Numbered from the stretch's first letter, positions 44,301 through 53,410 are shown. The stretch: 64,000 nucleotides of DNA from Flavobacterium sp. (GCA_030153045.1 JASLID010000095.1:1-64000), one strand, 5' to 3'. Program-made: numbers and translations. Notes: generated by a model from the letters alone, not told the origin.

Positions 44301-46130
44301 TTCATTAGCTCCTTGCGTATAACCTAATGATGATTGTACTATAATTGGTGCAGTCATGCTTTTAGTTAACGGTATTTTTGCTAAACTTGGAATTGCTTTA
44401 CCAACTCCTTTTGACAATGCTAATTGTACAATTAAATCTCCTGCTACACCACCAAACTGTATTACAGAACCTTGTGGACTAAAAGTCCAATCAGATTTGT
44501 TTTGAGATGTTGCTGAACTTTTTATGTTATCATATTCAAATTTTTGTAATAAATCTGTAACATCTATTTTTAAGTCTTGATCTATTACTCTTCCATCTTT
44601 TGTGTATAGATAATTAGTTTCTCCCACTTTTGTAGATAAACCTTTTGCATATCCTACTTCTCTTGTGTTTGGTCTTGATAACTGTCTCTCTTCATTTAAA
44701 AAACGCATTTGTTGTGCTTTCCCTTCTGCACCTATTTTTTCTGTAATAGTTGTTGCTATTTGGTTTACTTTATCTAAAAATCCATAGCCAATTTTAGTAA
44801 AAACTTTTTCAGTCCCGTATAAAATGTTAGCTTCTCCTGATTTGTGCTGTTCGTATATTTTTCTGTTTTTTTCTTCTATTTCTCTAGTTATCTTAGATAA
44901 ATTAGGCATATCAGATTCTAAGTAGCTTTTGTATTTTTCGCTATCGAAAATGGTAAACTGAGCAAGATTTTCTTCTTCTTCGTGTTCGTTTGAGAAATTA
45001 GTAGTTTTATTAAGTTTTTCTTTCTTTATTTGTAATTTTAGCTTCGATAATTCTCTTCCGTCCATTTCTCCCATATAAAGATTTAGAAGCCTTTTCTTCT
45101 GCATTTCTTTTGCTAGAGCAGTATTGTGTTCGTTAGTGAATTTTTCTTCAAAAAGTCCTTTTTCTTCTTTATCTAAAAATTCTTTTTTATATCCTTTTTT
45201 ATTTAAGAAACCATTAAAATCAACTAGGTTTATACCTAATGAAATTAGTTTTTCAGAGCCATAAACTCTTTCGATAAAATTATCTTTTACGGCAGGTTTT
45301 TCTCCATAAGAAGAGTAATACAAATAAGGATGTTGTAAATCTAAATCATTATCGTCAATTTCATCGTCAATTTTCTTCATTTCAGATGCTTTCCAATCTA
45401 AAGTAAATTTATCAGATTCTTCTTTCGTAACTTCTTTACCATATCCTTTCGGTAATCGGTAATTTTTTTGTTCTGGCTTTTTGTTAGGATCAACTCCTGA
45501 ACGGGACATCATTTCATCAAATGCTGTTTTTTGAGGATCTAACTCTTTTTGAGTAGCCTGAGCATTTTTTTTGATAGTAAAGTCGTTCCAATGAGATTGA
45601 GTTAAAGATTTCGAATTTTCTTTAGGAGTGCCATCTGAGTTTAAGTTGTATAAATCATCAGGGTTTTGAACTTTTCTGTATTTTAATTCAGATTTAGGAG
45701 CGGTTTCTCCTTTTTGACGACTTACCTCTAAATCATCATCTGTAACTATTCTAAATTTAGTTCCTTTAGGAATGTTTTTAGAAGGTATAGTGTTTTTGTG
45801 TAATTCTGAAAACGCTTTATCTTTTTGACTTTTCGGTTTTAACGCTAATATATCATCAACTGATTTTGGTGTACCCGAAGAACCAGTTTTCTGTCCCGAA
45901 ACCAATTTTTGATTTGGTGTGGTAGATGTAGAAGCGACTTTTTTTTTTACCCCTACAAGCGTTGAAAAATCATCAATTGATTTACTATAACCAGTATTAA
46001 CGAATAATTGGTGTGCGTCTTTTAAAGCGTCAGGGTTTGTAGAAATAAGATTTTTGAATTTCGCTAAATCTCCTTTATATCCTGTCTCCAAAAATAATTT
46101 ATGTGCGTCGTTTAATGCTTCTTCGTCCAT
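38397..46130 (-). CDS. Giant internal virion / ejection-type protein (2577 residues)
   Basis: Begins with two tandem ~32-residue repeats (DAHKLFLETGY, DAHQLFVNTGY). A disordered Lys/Ser/Thr region to about 220 is followed by long helical stretches, hydrophobic segments near 560-600 (a membrane-associated region), Lys/Glu coiled coils at about 1500-1800, and a C-terminal segment with a hydrophobic helix (AIGAVISTAMLLTYLGM). No RNA polymerase DxDGD motif and no lysozyme motif were found. It is the last late gene, translated 1 base after the 489-residue protein. In crAss-like phages such giant proteins are packaged cargo and enter the cell with DNA. Confidence 0.7.
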   Translation of the reverse strand: MDEEALNDAHKLFLETGYKGDLAKFKNLISTNPDALKDAHQLFVNTGYSKSIDDFSTLVGVKKKVASTSTTPNQKLVSGQKTGSSGTPKSVDDILALKPKSQKDKAFSELHKNTIPSKNIPKGTKFRIVTDDDLEVSRQKGETAPKSELKYRKVQNPDDLYNLNSDGTPKENSKSLTQSHWNDFTIKKNAQATQKELDPQKTAFDEMMSRSGVDPNKKPEQKNYRLPKGYGKEVTKEESDKFTLDWKASEMKKIDDEIDDNDLDLQHPYLYYSSYGEKPAVKDNFIERVYGSEKLISLGINLVDFNGFLNKKGYKKEFLDKEEKGLFEEKFTNEHNTALAKEMQKKRLLNLYMGEMDGRELSKLKLQIKKEKLNKTTNFSNEHEEEENLAQFTIFDSEKYKSYLESDMPNLSKITREIEEKNRKIYEQHKSGEANILYGTEKVFTKIGYGFLDKVNQIATTITEKIGAEGKAQQMRFLNEERQLSRPNTREVGYAKGLSTKVGETNYLYTKDGRVIDQDLKIDVTDLLQKFEYDNIKSSATSQNKSDWTFSPQGSVIQFGGVAGDLIVQLALSKGVGKAIPSLAKIPLTKSMTAPIIVQSSLGYTQGANETYKIALENGISEKDAQLLANEAGVQMGLLYAVTAPLSPQTKATQAIFGAEGKEAIKKAVLSYAQTGKVGFLQNLKSGLAKIPRASVDWLEEGLVKEGSQELIQQKGETSIVNANINQKAGQDLLNDEMSAEDVVNTLIQTTLSGGMAVVPNLFSKTDKLQTLSNLSKDSNFELNINNLVSNGVVTEQQANVLKKDVKIFSNQINNIPKNLDKEIAMSVMTNLEEISNLEQKKKGLDKAFHEDIDSEIELKRNEIKQQIKSKDAKTEIPITETKSKTEVQKQSEAEKVAEFPLLEGETLVESKQDNKGRTFNTVAVTTEKEGLKKTKFLFNRSDKPSDQRNLTGINPEKLSSDYGFEISKDDIPEGTEVTRVKEIRETNKGSGATVVLKNIENGESWEAEIVITKNKPKEVSPINEVVNEPQEERNIDANGYVPIGDNADLQQREQQPEIIEVQSTADVGESKQNVEVVKPNQARVKSIKGGSYIVDFDENKNVTKIVSAKTGKEIKQFVEVETTGKFGRKKTIVKQNANYKSIEADALGVKPDSTLKAERKNKLKDALTRVEPVDSETAVAEFLASGGKVSYEDVGNGKSAKTMTRLSRKEVQWAIDDNARSLEDVATQISSEYGLDSQDVSNELSRIIASRTKEQVEDFIIDQVEFNNPTQEDINNALAKLSDEQRSEFEAILANEEFLKGLSPIDQAIYFGEKLNEQEQFNINQNGTSTKESKQGEAVVGEPKKQAIQGLDDNGKSPSNSPSEALQEVKKSKLDEIFNQDNIQDGLDWLDNLMLDPNDLKVTLPFLPQTWNAFIQAIKLAYKAGNSMSKAIQEGIKALEALGVSSTEIDSIVNYFNSQNTKTPPKTKKRKPIDKNEIEKDSFEDLVSKLPFTGNKKDSEGAGTTTKLTEDVVVGDVSYDEIGLLETFAHSNNYINVAVEQFGDEFVDKVLDYIENYQLRPNEIAFAFIALENKLRDFLKTNPKDLTTKKQLDLVRKKRITYMTTIGQAMNAPKLQNLAYYGYDTSEVTDMMFTSKEKNDRKELAKSVEVDIEEIQNQEESFDEFEEEIDEIDSLLRGKRKADVKSQKEEISKDIDKIKEDVRKKLLALKNKGLRSSFDAGITEKLIAISPEIIKLAKLYAKSTKLSTKEIIDSIYDDFKDAVDGLKKKDIIDVLQKDLQKETNKKPKAEKSEEEILQDKLDKRTKQLENRLAELKENKPKDNSGKSTVWNEEISGLQNQIKSLKDLQKETNKKPNYLAIVKKALIDAGFGKEITVNTKKGKEQRTVFDWKKLVGQELSLDNIQKNVEETLLSQGYTQEQIDAISTDLQNQYNNLHADIINKKANEINRRNKKNYNTARNNAYRLAELYNLGLFEDQRNQFDNIFNSLLGTTKLDQETFDTLTEMANGLSKIQKEDIGFFGKKLEKDIIDKINKIVHKYKLKKAPLKFKVADLIDKFLGISTRMILHSMGQVVSNTFSGFSAVVKQGIFNKISGNNSTKKYSSRTNRIANATAIDIALNSGSDYGDVDANLSRNSTVEDFLNGKTDSKTAHGLVSAFFGKIHLNMADSYFKSIITNGKMYQALMLVATDKSNKNRMTKKEARNYITKQLTGENWDNAIAKSIEIVEKVNADNNIVSNKKENIARIAEGMVLSNLLENNVFSAETIESAYKASYTSAGFDLGHESNNLITTGVNKVSIELSKRYEKALQEEKYDSATSDLIIKSFFSNFFKTFVGGGTNWAILTAQSTGIDLISLYKNNQLSKDNKIELDSDEGLKNLTEAIKRKLNARSTNTRMAIGAVISTAMLLTYLGMDEEDEDAIIKKTKKWLNENKWAKPYFSYIAPSSLAILVNAGEKGGKDATKETLKILGIKDPNFEDNAKIAKAIKLAYTGKTDQALVEMNKFIGSKANVPLPWRTFRDIEKVYRGMNGLEEIKPNYKTKDPTNALFVGGFAEWIGLINTKNGGKPEKSEPSKYSKF

Positions 46131-46131
46131 A

Positions 46132-47601
46132 TTAGTTGTAATTAGAACCTACTCCTGATTTTGTAATTCCTTCCGTATCGTCTTGCTTTATGTTATTATT
46201 TCTTTCGTTTGAAGTAGTAATAAACTTATCTCCTCCTGAACGCTCTATCATATCTAACATAAAGTCGTTTGCTCCTTTATAACCTAGTTTTATAGCAAAT
46301 CTTCCGATTTCTCCTCCGTCCTTACCGAAGTCCAACATTTGTACCTCAACTTGTTTTTCTGACATAGATTTACTTCCGTCGTCATTCTTTTTACTAGTTG
46401 TTTCTGTAGCGACACCGTGCTTTTCTACACGAAGATAGATTTTACCTCCTTTGTTTACATAAACATTTGTTGCTTTGCTTTCCGTTCCTCCTGCATTCTT
46501 TATAATAGCATTTGTTATAGGGAAATCTCTTGTGTCTTTCTGAATGTTTTTACCGTCTTTTGCTCCTGCTGTCGTAACTATTGAAGGCTCTTTTATAGAA
46601 GGTTTTTTCTCGTTTTCCGTAGCGTCTTTTTCCGCTTTAGCCTGAGCGTCTTTCCATCTTTGATAAGCTTCATCATCTCTTCCTGCGTTATAATTCATAA
46701 TAGCAGTATTGAAGGTTTTTTTATGAGTTTCGTCAAATTTAGAATCATATAGATCTGATACTGACTTAATAATTGCATCCGTATCATCTTGCTTTATATT
46801 GTTATTTCGTGCATATATTCTTCTATTAGAATCATCTCCTAATAAACTTTTAATAAAAGCATTTTTACTTACTTCTTTATTCTCTGGAGTAACTCCAATG
46901 TTTTCAATGGTTTGATTTCCTAAGTCGTCAACTTTTGTAAGCGTTCCTACGCTATTTACGCTTTTGACTAATTCGTCTTCAAAAGTAGATTTTTTTAAAA
47001 CTTCGTCTTCAATTGAGCCTAAAAATCCTGCTAAAGTCTTTTTTTCTGTAAGGGGATTTCCGTTTTCATCATTAACAGCAAACATTAACTGACCGTCCTC
47101 TTGAACTTCAATATCTCCATATCCTTTCCCTGCCATTAATAATTTTTGCATTGCTTGTGATGAAGACTGTTCGTCAAGTTTGTCAAAATTATCAGTTAGG
47201 TATTTTGTCTTATCATTAACTTGTGTAGAAAAAGAATTTAGTAACTCAAAATTATTTTTTAAATTATTGGCTTTAGCTAATGCTAATTGTTTTTCTTCAA
47301 GAGTTTTACTATTTGCTACTGCATTTTGAGCCTCTAAAAAAGCTTCCCTCATATCCAAAGCTACTTTGGCTTTGCTTTTCTCTAAATTACTATTTAATGT
47401 AGCTATATTTTTTAAATCCGGTAGTTTTACTTTTTCAAGTTCAGCTTGTTTTTCCGCTTTGATTTCATCTTCTTTCAGTTTTCTTTCTTGTCGAAATCTG
47501 AAAGCATTATCTTGCACATTTTGCATTGCTCCGCCTAAATAATTATTTGAACGATTAATTGTTGCATAACTTCCGCCAGCTTTTCCAGATACTCTTGCCA
47601 T
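46132..47601 (-). CDS. Internal virion (cargo-like) protein, 489 residues
   Basis: ATG 47601 (MARVSGKAGGSYATINRS) is chosen: it sits 18 bases after a TATCTTTG element, while a longer reading would overlap it. A helical, Lys/Glu-rich N-terminal half (coiled coil 25-110) and a Gly/Lys-rich C-terminus. Ends one base before the giant gene starts. Likely an ejected or core protein; a predicted role from order only. Confidence 0.6.
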   Translation of the reverse strand: MARVSGKAGGSYATINRSNNYLGGAMQNVQDNAFRFRQERKLKEDEIKAEKQAELEKVKLPDLKNIATLNSNLEKSKAKVALDMREAFLEAQNAVANSKTLEEKQLALAKANNLKNNFELLNSFSTQVNDKTKYLTDNFDKLDEQSSSQAMQKLLMAGKGYGDIEVQEDGQLMFAVNDENGNPLTEKKTLAGFLGSIEDEVLKKSTFEDELVKSVNSVGTLTKVDDLGNQTIENIGVTPENKEVSKNAFIKSLLGDDSNRRIYARNNNIKQDDTDAIIKSVSDLYDSKFDETHKKTFNTAIMNYNAGRDDEAYQRWKDAQAKAEKDATENEKKPSIKEPSIVTTAGAKDGKNIQKDTRDFPITNAIIKNAGGTESKATNVYVNKGGKIYLRVEKHGVATETTSKKNDDGSKSMSEKQVEVQMLDFGKDGGEIGRFAIKLGYKGANDFMLDMIERSGGDKFITTSNERNNNIKQDDTEGITKSGVGSNYN

Positions 47602-47619
47602 TTGTGATAAAATTATACA

Positions 47620-47627
47620 CAAAGATA
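47620..47627 (-). promoter_or_regulatory. -7 element for the cargo genes
   Basis: Minus strand TATCTTTG 19 bases before the ATG at 47601. No CGTTTGTTGTCG box is upstream, unlike other late promoters, so it may be weaker or differently timed. Confidence 0.5.
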
Positions 47628-47667
47628 AAAAATTTTAATTATAAATTAGAGTTTAAAATTAATTTTT

Positions 47668-47780
47668 TATATTTGCAGAGCAATCCACTACTTGCGTTAA
47701 GATATTTAGTCTTTTGACTAACCAAGAAATCCTTAAAAATGCGTAGTGGCTTTTTAAGGATTTTCTTTTTATAACACATT
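47668..47780 (+). ncRNA. HNH leader 3: promoter plus pseudoknot-forming 5' UTR
   Basis: TATATTTG (47668-47675), then CCACTAC (A, 47685-47691), hairpin TTAGTC-TTTT-GACTAA (47706-47721), AAATCCTTAAAAA (B, 47727-47739), GTAGTGG (A', 47743-47749), TTTTTAAGGATTT (B', 47751-47763). 7 bp and 13 bp, perfect, interleaved. ATG 17 bases after B'. Confidence 0.78.
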
Positions 47781-48365
47781 ATGGAACACTACAAAAACTT
47801 AGATTTATCAGACATCGTTTACTTTTGTGAGTTCGATTTAATCGAAAAAACTGAGCAATGGATAGATGTTGTTGGTTACGAAGGACTTTATCAAGTTTCT
47901 GACTTAGGAAGGGTTAAAAACCTAATTCATAGTCGAAATCGTTTTTCAAAAATATTAAAACTTTACGCCGAAAAAACTGAATATTTGTCAATTAATTTTT
48001 GTGTTAACAATATTAAAAAAAACAAATTTATTCATAAATTAGTAGCAATGGCTTTTTTAAACCATGTGCCTTGCGGATATGTGTTAGTCGTAGACCATAA
48101 AGATTTTAACCGGAAAAATAATTGTGTAACAAACTTAAAAATAACATCTCAAAGAAATAATACAAATAAAAAACACATTAAATCATCTTCTAAATACACT
48201 GGTGTTAGCTGGCATAAAAGACATGAAAAATGGTATAGTTATATCAGAATAAATGGTAAGTTGAAATATTTAGGTAATTTTACTGACGAAAATGAAGCTT
48301 CTAATGCTTATGAAAAAGCATTAGAAGAATTATTAAACTCCGTATCTTGGATTTCTTCTTCCTAA
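47781..48365 (+). CDS. NUMOD4-HNH-AP2 homing endonuclease
   Basis: 194 residues. NUMOD4 (WIDVVGYEGLYQVSDLGRVK), HNH core (VDHKDFNRKNNCVTNLK), and AP2 domain (YTGVSWHKRHEKWYSYIRI). Plus-strand gene inside the minus-strand late block, with its last 33 bases antisense to the end of the 204-residue gene. Closely related to the enzyme at 56956-57708: both begin with near-identical EHYKNLDLSDIVYFCE/LHYENLNLKDIVYFCE. Confidence 0.88.
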   Translation: MEHYKNLDLSDIVYFCEFDLIEKTEQWIDVVGYEGLYQVSDLGRVKNLIHSRNRFSKILKLYAEKTEYLSINFCVNNIKKNKFIHKLVAMAFLNHVPCGYVLVVDHKDFNRKNNCVTNLKITSQRNNTNKKHIKSSSKYTGVSWHKRHEKWYSYIRINGKLKYLGNFTDENEASNAYEKALEELLNSVSWISSS

Positions 48366-48947
48366 AACAAGTTGTTTTTTGGTAGTAGTTCCGTTTGGAG
48401 TTGTGCTTGTTGTTGATGTAGCTGTTTTTGCAGGATTTAAAGAGTTGCCTAAATCTGAAACCCCTTGATAAGCATTAGCTATTGATTGATTTTTAGCGTC
48501 CTGAGAAGCGTCAATTTGAGAAGATAGTCCCGCAACATCGCTTTCATATCTTTTTTCATTTACTCCTTGTATTCTACGATTGTCTTCCGCTATCATTCTA
48601 TCAATATCTTTTTGTTGCTCGTCAAGATTTGCTCCGATTTCAGCAGTAACGGCATTATTGTTGGCTTGAACATTTCCAATGCCTCCGATAATGGCTCTTG
48701 CTCCTCCTCCACGTAAAGCGTCAACTGCCGTAGCCGTATTTCTACCCGCTTCTGCTGTACGTAAATCTGCTCCTCTTGTTGAAACTTGTAAGTTTTCTGC
48801 AACATTTGTTAATTCAGGTGTCGCTAAACCTTCTAACGCTCTTTGTGCGGAACGTTTTTTGTTTCCTTCGCTAATTGCGTTATAAATACTAAGACCTGCT
48901 CCTAATCCTGCTGAAATTGGCGATGCCATCGATGCTCCTTTTCCCAT
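48333..48947 (-). CDS. Internal virion protein, Ala/Gly-rich
   Basis: 204 residues. ASMASPISAGLGAGLSIYNA opens like small podovirus internal core proteins, followed by a long helical Ala/Asn/Asp-rich stretch and a Thr-rich tail ending RRNPRYGV. Lies between the GNAT-like gene and the cargo protein genes, as in the crAss-like late order. Confidence 0.65.
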   Translation of the reverse strand: MGKGASMASPISAGLGAGLSIYNAISEGNKKRSAQRALEGLATPELTNVAENLQVSTRGADLRTAEAGRNTATAVDALRGGGARAIIGGIGNVQANNNAVTAEIGANLDEQQKDIDRMIAEDNRRIQGVNEKRYESDVAGLSSQIDASQDAKNQSIANAYQGVSDLGNSLNPAKTATSTTSTTPNGTTTKKQLVLGRRNPRYGV

Positions 48948-48949
48948 TG

Positions 48950-49348
48950 TTATAATGATTTAAACATTTGAGAGCTATCTTGGTCGCCTTTTACGAATCC
49001 ATTGTTCTCAAAAGATTTTATTATTTGTTCTGTTGTTGTTGATGAAAATATAGATAAATAGTTTTTGGCTTTAGCGTATTTAATTACTCTTTCGATTAAA
49101 CTATCTAATCCTCCTTTTTTTATTCTGTAATTGGCTTTTTTGTTAGAAACTATAAAAGCTATAATAGCTATTTTAGAATCGGTATGCCAAAAAGGACAAG
49201 CGTAAATAGGAGTTTCATCTGAATAACATACAAAGAAGTTCTCAGGCATAATAGAAGCACAATTTGTTGGAAACTGATGTTCCTCCATCCACTTAATATA
49301 TGTTGGTAAAAATTCTTCTTTTGAGTGTTTTCTAACTATTAACTCCAT
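48950..49348 (-). CDS. GNAT-like acetyltransferase, phage late region
   Basis: 132 residues. Starts MELIVRKHSKEEFLPTYIKW; IAIIAFIVSNKKANYRIKKG is a possible strand 4-P-loop region and FSSTTTEQIIKSFENNGF the C-terminal motif B-like segment. GNAT proteins are found beside tail genes in related phages. Without a clear R/Q-x-x-G-x-G/A the call is tentative. Confidence 0.5.
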   Translation of the reverse strand: MELIVRKHSKEEFLPTYIKWMEEHQFPTNCASIMPENFFVCYSDETPIYACPFWHTDSKIAIIAFIVSNKKANYRIKKGGLDSLIERVIKYAKAKNYLSIFSSTTTEQIIKSFENNGFVKGDQDSSQMFKSL

Positions 49349-49350
49349 TG

Positions 49351-52300
49351 TTATCTTGGATTTGATATTTGAACTTCACAACCTAAAGTAAATACTTCTG
49401 TTTTTTTATTTGTGTCTAAAGTTGCTGTAACTAACATTGCGCTTCCTAATAAATTATTATTTTCAATGCTTTGTGGTTTACAGCAAAGAACAAAATCTCC
49501 GCTTATAAGATTGTTTACTGAGTTCAAAGATAGTGAATTATTTGTTTTGTTTAAAATAGTTCCAACAATTTCCATGTTGGTATTTCTAATTTCGTCTCCC
49601 ACCGAAACTTCCGATTCTAATTCAAAAGCAAAATTTAAAGTTAATCCACTAATTGTACAGTTTCCAATTCCTTGATAAGCCCCGATTAAAGAAGTGTCTT
49701 TTACATCATTACTACTTCTTAAAAAAGCGTAATACATATTTTCTTCTTTATAAAAATCTGCTTTATTAATATATCCTTTGTTTAAATCAGTTTCCGCTAA
49801 AATATCCCAAGCATCAGTACCGTCTATAGATATTGCTTTGTGGTTTTTACGGATAGAAGACTCTTCATTTACAACGTAAGAAAACTTACTTGGGTATTGA
49901 ACCCCAAAAAAAGTATTATAATTATCAAGTAATCCATTTTTCTCCTGATTACCTTTGTAAACGTTTCCATTTTTAAATGAAATAAACTCATTATTAATCC
50001 TAATCATATCGTCTGGATTAAAACTAATCTTTCCTAACCACCCATTGTCTTTATCCGAATAAACCCAAGTTTCAAATTGAGTATCGTTATATCTGATGTT
50101 TAGAATAAAGAAATCATTAAATTGATCGTATTGTCCGTTTATAGAATTAATGGTATTATTTCTAAACAGTTTTCTGAAATGGTTTTTCTGTCCTTGATTT
50201 GTTATTTCAAAAATTCCGTTGTTGGATAATTTACAAACAGTACCATTTTTAACGTCAGTAAAGTATCTATTTAATGCTTCAAAGTCAAAACTTTCAGGAT
50301 GTGTGCTTATTCCATTTTCTTCTTGATAAGTATTTTGCTTCCCTAAAACTTGCTCAATAGAAACTAAATTCGTGCTTCCATCAGCATTAGATAATAAATC
50401 CTTACCATAGTAAACTATACTTACTTTATCTTCTTGGTAAACTTCTAAGTCTGTATCTTTTCCACGAATCTTCATAATAGCTCCGTAGTTTTTCTCAATA
50501 TCATCTTTGAAGTTTGCTCTTGACAAGTTAAATTCGTTTAATCCATTTACGTTTGTAGTAGAATTATAAATACCTGAGTAAGTTATGTCTGCGTATCTGT
50601 TTACTTGACGATATTCGTCCTCGCTTACGGCGGTAGGGGAAAAGTCAATAGATATACTTTTTTCATTAAAAGCGTCTCTAATTTGAAAACTCTCTACTCC
50701 GTTTCCTTGACAAAAACAGTTGTATGTTTCTGTAAGTAAATGACTAACCATTTCATGCTCTCCATCAACTACATTATAAATTTCAGGAGTTTCGTAGAAA
50801 ATTTCATTTTGTATTTCTTCCGCTGTATTTTCAAAAATAAATAGGTTATCTATATATCTAATATTTGCTATGCCATTTACGAATCCTCTTCTACTTCCTG
50901 CTCCTGATTCTGTACCTTGTATCTTTAACCATAAAAACCCATCTACATTATTTGGCGGTGTAGTATCTATACCTATTATTAATGTTGGTATCACAGGATG
51001 ATACATAGGCACTCCTCTTACTAACTGAACGTTATATGTCTTATCAGGGTGTGATGTTGATTGAAAACCTGCCGGAGAAATTTGAGCATCAAAAAATTCT
51101 TTGAAATTATCATAACTCTGTTGAGCAGTATATGTTTTACTGAATAATACAAAAGGAGCTTCGTTGTGATAGTTACTGCTGAAATTAAGAGTTATAGTAG
51201 AGCCTTGATTAAAAGCTCTGTCTACCCTAACTCCTTCTTCATTTAATGTAGAAAAATACCCAAGAAAAGCAAACGGATAATTTATTTTGGTGCTTGCAGA
51301 ATCTTGATACTCTACAAACTCATTTCGACTATAATTCATTTCAAAATCAAGTCCTTTTATTTTTGCATATAATCCTTCTGGCTCAACTATTGATGTGGAG
51401 TTTGAAGTTAAAAAATTCTTAGGTTGTGTTTTTACATCTAAAACTTTTACTTTTATAGGATTAGACAAAAATCCAGTTCCGTCTCTCTTAATTATTAGTA
51501 TATCATTATCTTTTAACTTATTCTTATTTTCTCCGTCAAGTTTTATCCATCTATAAATTCCGTCAACAAAAAATATATTTATAGGTATTGTTTCAAATAT
51601 CCCTTGATTTATTTTTATTCCAAACTTATAGGTTTTTGCCCAAGCAGGAGGTTTTTGAGTAATGGGTATGTTTACTTGTGCTTGGTTTTGAGTAATTGCG
51701 TTCTCGTTAGGTATGAATAATGTATTTTTAGAGCTTGTTAATGCGGTTGTTTTCCTTACTTGCAGGTCTCTATAAATCATGCAAAACTCGTAACTTCTAA
51801 ATGATTTTAAAGAAGTGGCTACAGAAACCGTATTGTATCTTGCTTCGCTGAAATTGTCGTAAAAATAATCTCTTATAAATGTATTTGGATCAGGAGTTTC
51901 GTCTATTTCGTATTTTATTACAGGAAACGTTAAGTTTATTACGTTTCCTGTATTTGATATTTCAAATCCTTTTAAAACAACATAAGGAGGGATGTAATCA
52001 TCAGGAAAAACAACTCCTCCATTGTTCTCAAAATAAGTAGTAAGCGAATCTAGTTGGTCTTGTATTGTAGAGTTTGTTACTAAATCTGATAAATCCGTAT
52101 AATCTTTATCTAAAGTAAATTTAAAATCATAAATAAAATCTAAAACTCTAGGAGGGATAATAGCAGGAAAGTTCTTGCTCTTTAATTTAAAAGCAATAAT
52201 AATTGAATTTCCTTTTTTATACTCTATTGTACCCATGTCAATATCTACTTGCCCTTTTAGTAACGTAACAGGTATTGCATCCAAGATATAATCAATAGAT

Positions 52301-53409
52301 TGTTCTTCTGTAATTAACTCTGTTAAATCTATATCGTTTGACACCAATTCTAAAGTATAGTCCATTACTACTTTGTTGCCGTTTTTATCAATAAGATTTT
52401 TTCCTTCTTTGTAGTTAGCAAACCCAACTCTATTACCAATAGGAGTTTGAGTAATTACCATTTCTGGGACGTTGTCAAAACTTCTGAAATATTGGTCTGT
52501 TGGTAAAATACCATAAACTTTAGAATTATTGAACTCTAAAGTTTGTGTCGTATTATCTGCCCATCCCTCTTCTGATTTAATATATGTATCGACTTTGTAA
52601 ATATTAGTTTCATTTGCGAATTTGAATACCAAATCTATTGCAATTACTTCTCTTTCTCCTGTTTCAAAAGAAATATCTACAGAATTAAAACTATTTAACA
52701 TTCCTTTGTTCTCAAAAGTTTCAAAATCTAAATCGTAAGATTTTGGTTCAAAGAAATATTTTGAAAAACTAGAAATAGCTGAATAATACCCGTCTTTGTA
52801 CTTAAATCTTGTAGCGAAACAAATAAATTTATCTTCTAGGTAGTTTGCCTGAGCATTTTCTGTTGATATAATTGGTACTAATGTAGGAGAATATGTTGGA
52901 GGTGCTTTAATAAGCATAATTTCTTCTGCTGTAAAACCATCAATCCCCCAAGTTTTCATTCTTTCAATATTTCCTATTCTTGGCGGGTTTGTATCTCCAC
53001 TCCAAGCAATAAGATTCCCGTTTCCTTCTGGGTCGATATAAATATCAATATTGGTAATTCTTTCTCCTGTTTTAAGATTTAATCGAGTTCCTGTAGTAGA
53101 TTGTAGCACGACTACATTTGCATTTGTTACTACGTCATATTCCATTAAATAATCATACTGAGTAGATTTAACGAAATAGTAAACTTTGTTATTAGCGGAA
53201 TCTTTCCCTGCTCCGTAACTCTTACCTCCCAAAAACTGATTATCGATAACAAGCATATTCCCTAAAACATTCTTCCCTAGTCCAACATCTTTACCTCCTG
53301 ATGGAGTTACAAAGAAGTTCTCGGTTTCAACCATAGTCCCTGATGGCAATAAACGATACGCGACATCAGAATTGGTAATTCCTGTAGTAAAATTATTTAG
53401 TATTTTCAT
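49351..53409 (-). CDS. Muzzle / tail-stabilisation protein
   Basis: 1352 residues, beta-rich throughout. The start MKILNNFTTGITNSDVAYRL with PSGTMVETENFFVTPSGG is the signature of a stabilisation/muzzle protein in Crassvirales-type phages; then repeated blades (GTRLNLKTGERITNIDIY, ...). Large propeller-like organisation is inferred. It follows the ring proteins and precedes the cargo genes, as expected. It should form the tail end that holds cargo. Confidence 0.75.
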   Translation of the reverse strand: MKILNNFTTGITNSDVAYRLLPSGTMVETENFFVTPSGGKDVGLGKNVLGNMLVIDNQFLGGKSYGAGKDSANNKVYYFVKSTQYDYLMEYDVVTNANVVVLQSTTGTRLNLKTGERITNIDIYIDPEGNGNLIAWSGDTNPPRIGNIERMKTWGIDGFTAEEIMLIKAPPTYSPTLVPIISTENAQANYLEDKFICFATRFKYKDGYYSAISSFSKYFFEPKSYDLDFETFENKGMLNSFNSVDISFETGEREVIAIDLVFKFANETNIYKVDTYIKSEEGWADNTTQTLEFNNSKVYGILPTDQYFRSFDNVPEMVITQTPIGNRVGFANYKEGKNLIDKNGNKVVMDYTLELVSNDIDLTELITEEQSIDYILDAIPVTLLKGQVDIDMGTIEYKKGNSIIIAFKLKSKNFPAIIPPRVLDFIYDFKFTLDKDYTDLSDLVTNSTIQDQLDSLTTYFENNGGVVFPDDYIPPYVVLKGFEISNTGNVINLTFPVIKYEIDETPDPNTFIRDYFYDNFSEARYNTVSVATSLKSFRSYEFCMIYRDLQVRKTTALTSSKNTLFIPNENAITQNQAQVNIPITQKPPAWAKTYKFGIKINQGIFETIPINIFFVDGIYRWIKLDGENKNKLKDNDILIIKRDGTGFLSNPIKVKVLDVKTQPKNFLTSNSTSIVEPEGLYAKIKGLDFEMNYSRNEFVEYQDSASTKINYPFAFLGYFSTLNEEGVRVDRAFNQGSTITLNFSSNYHNEAPFVLFSKTYTAQQSYDNFKEFFDAQISPAGFQSTSHPDKTYNVQLVRGVPMYHPVIPTLIIGIDTTPPNNVDGFLWLKIQGTESGAGSRRGFVNGIANIRYIDNLFIFENTAEEIQNEIFYETPEIYNVVDGEHEMVSHLLTETYNCFCQGNGVESFQIRDAFNEKSISIDFSPTAVSEDEYRQVNRYADITYSGIYNSTTNVNGLNEFNLSRANFKDDIEKNYGAIMKIRGKDTDLEVYQEDKVSIVYYGKDLLSNADGSTNLVSIEQVLGKQNTYQEENGISTHPESFDFEALNRYFTDVKNGTVCKLSNNGIFEITNQGQKNHFRKLFRNNTINSINGQYDQFNDFFILNIRYNDTQFETWVYSDKDNGWLGKISFNPDDMIRINNEFISFKNGNVYKGNQEKNGLLDNYNTFFGVQYPSKFSYVVNEESSIRKNHKAISIDGTDAWDILAETDLNKGYINKADFYKEENMYYAFLRSSNDVKDTSLIGAYQGIGNCTISGLTLNFAFELESEVSVGDEIRNTNMEIVGTILNKTNNSLSLNSVNNLISGDFVLCCKPQSIENNNLLGSAMLVTATLDTNKKTEVFTLGCEVQISNPR

Positions 53410-53410
53410 T

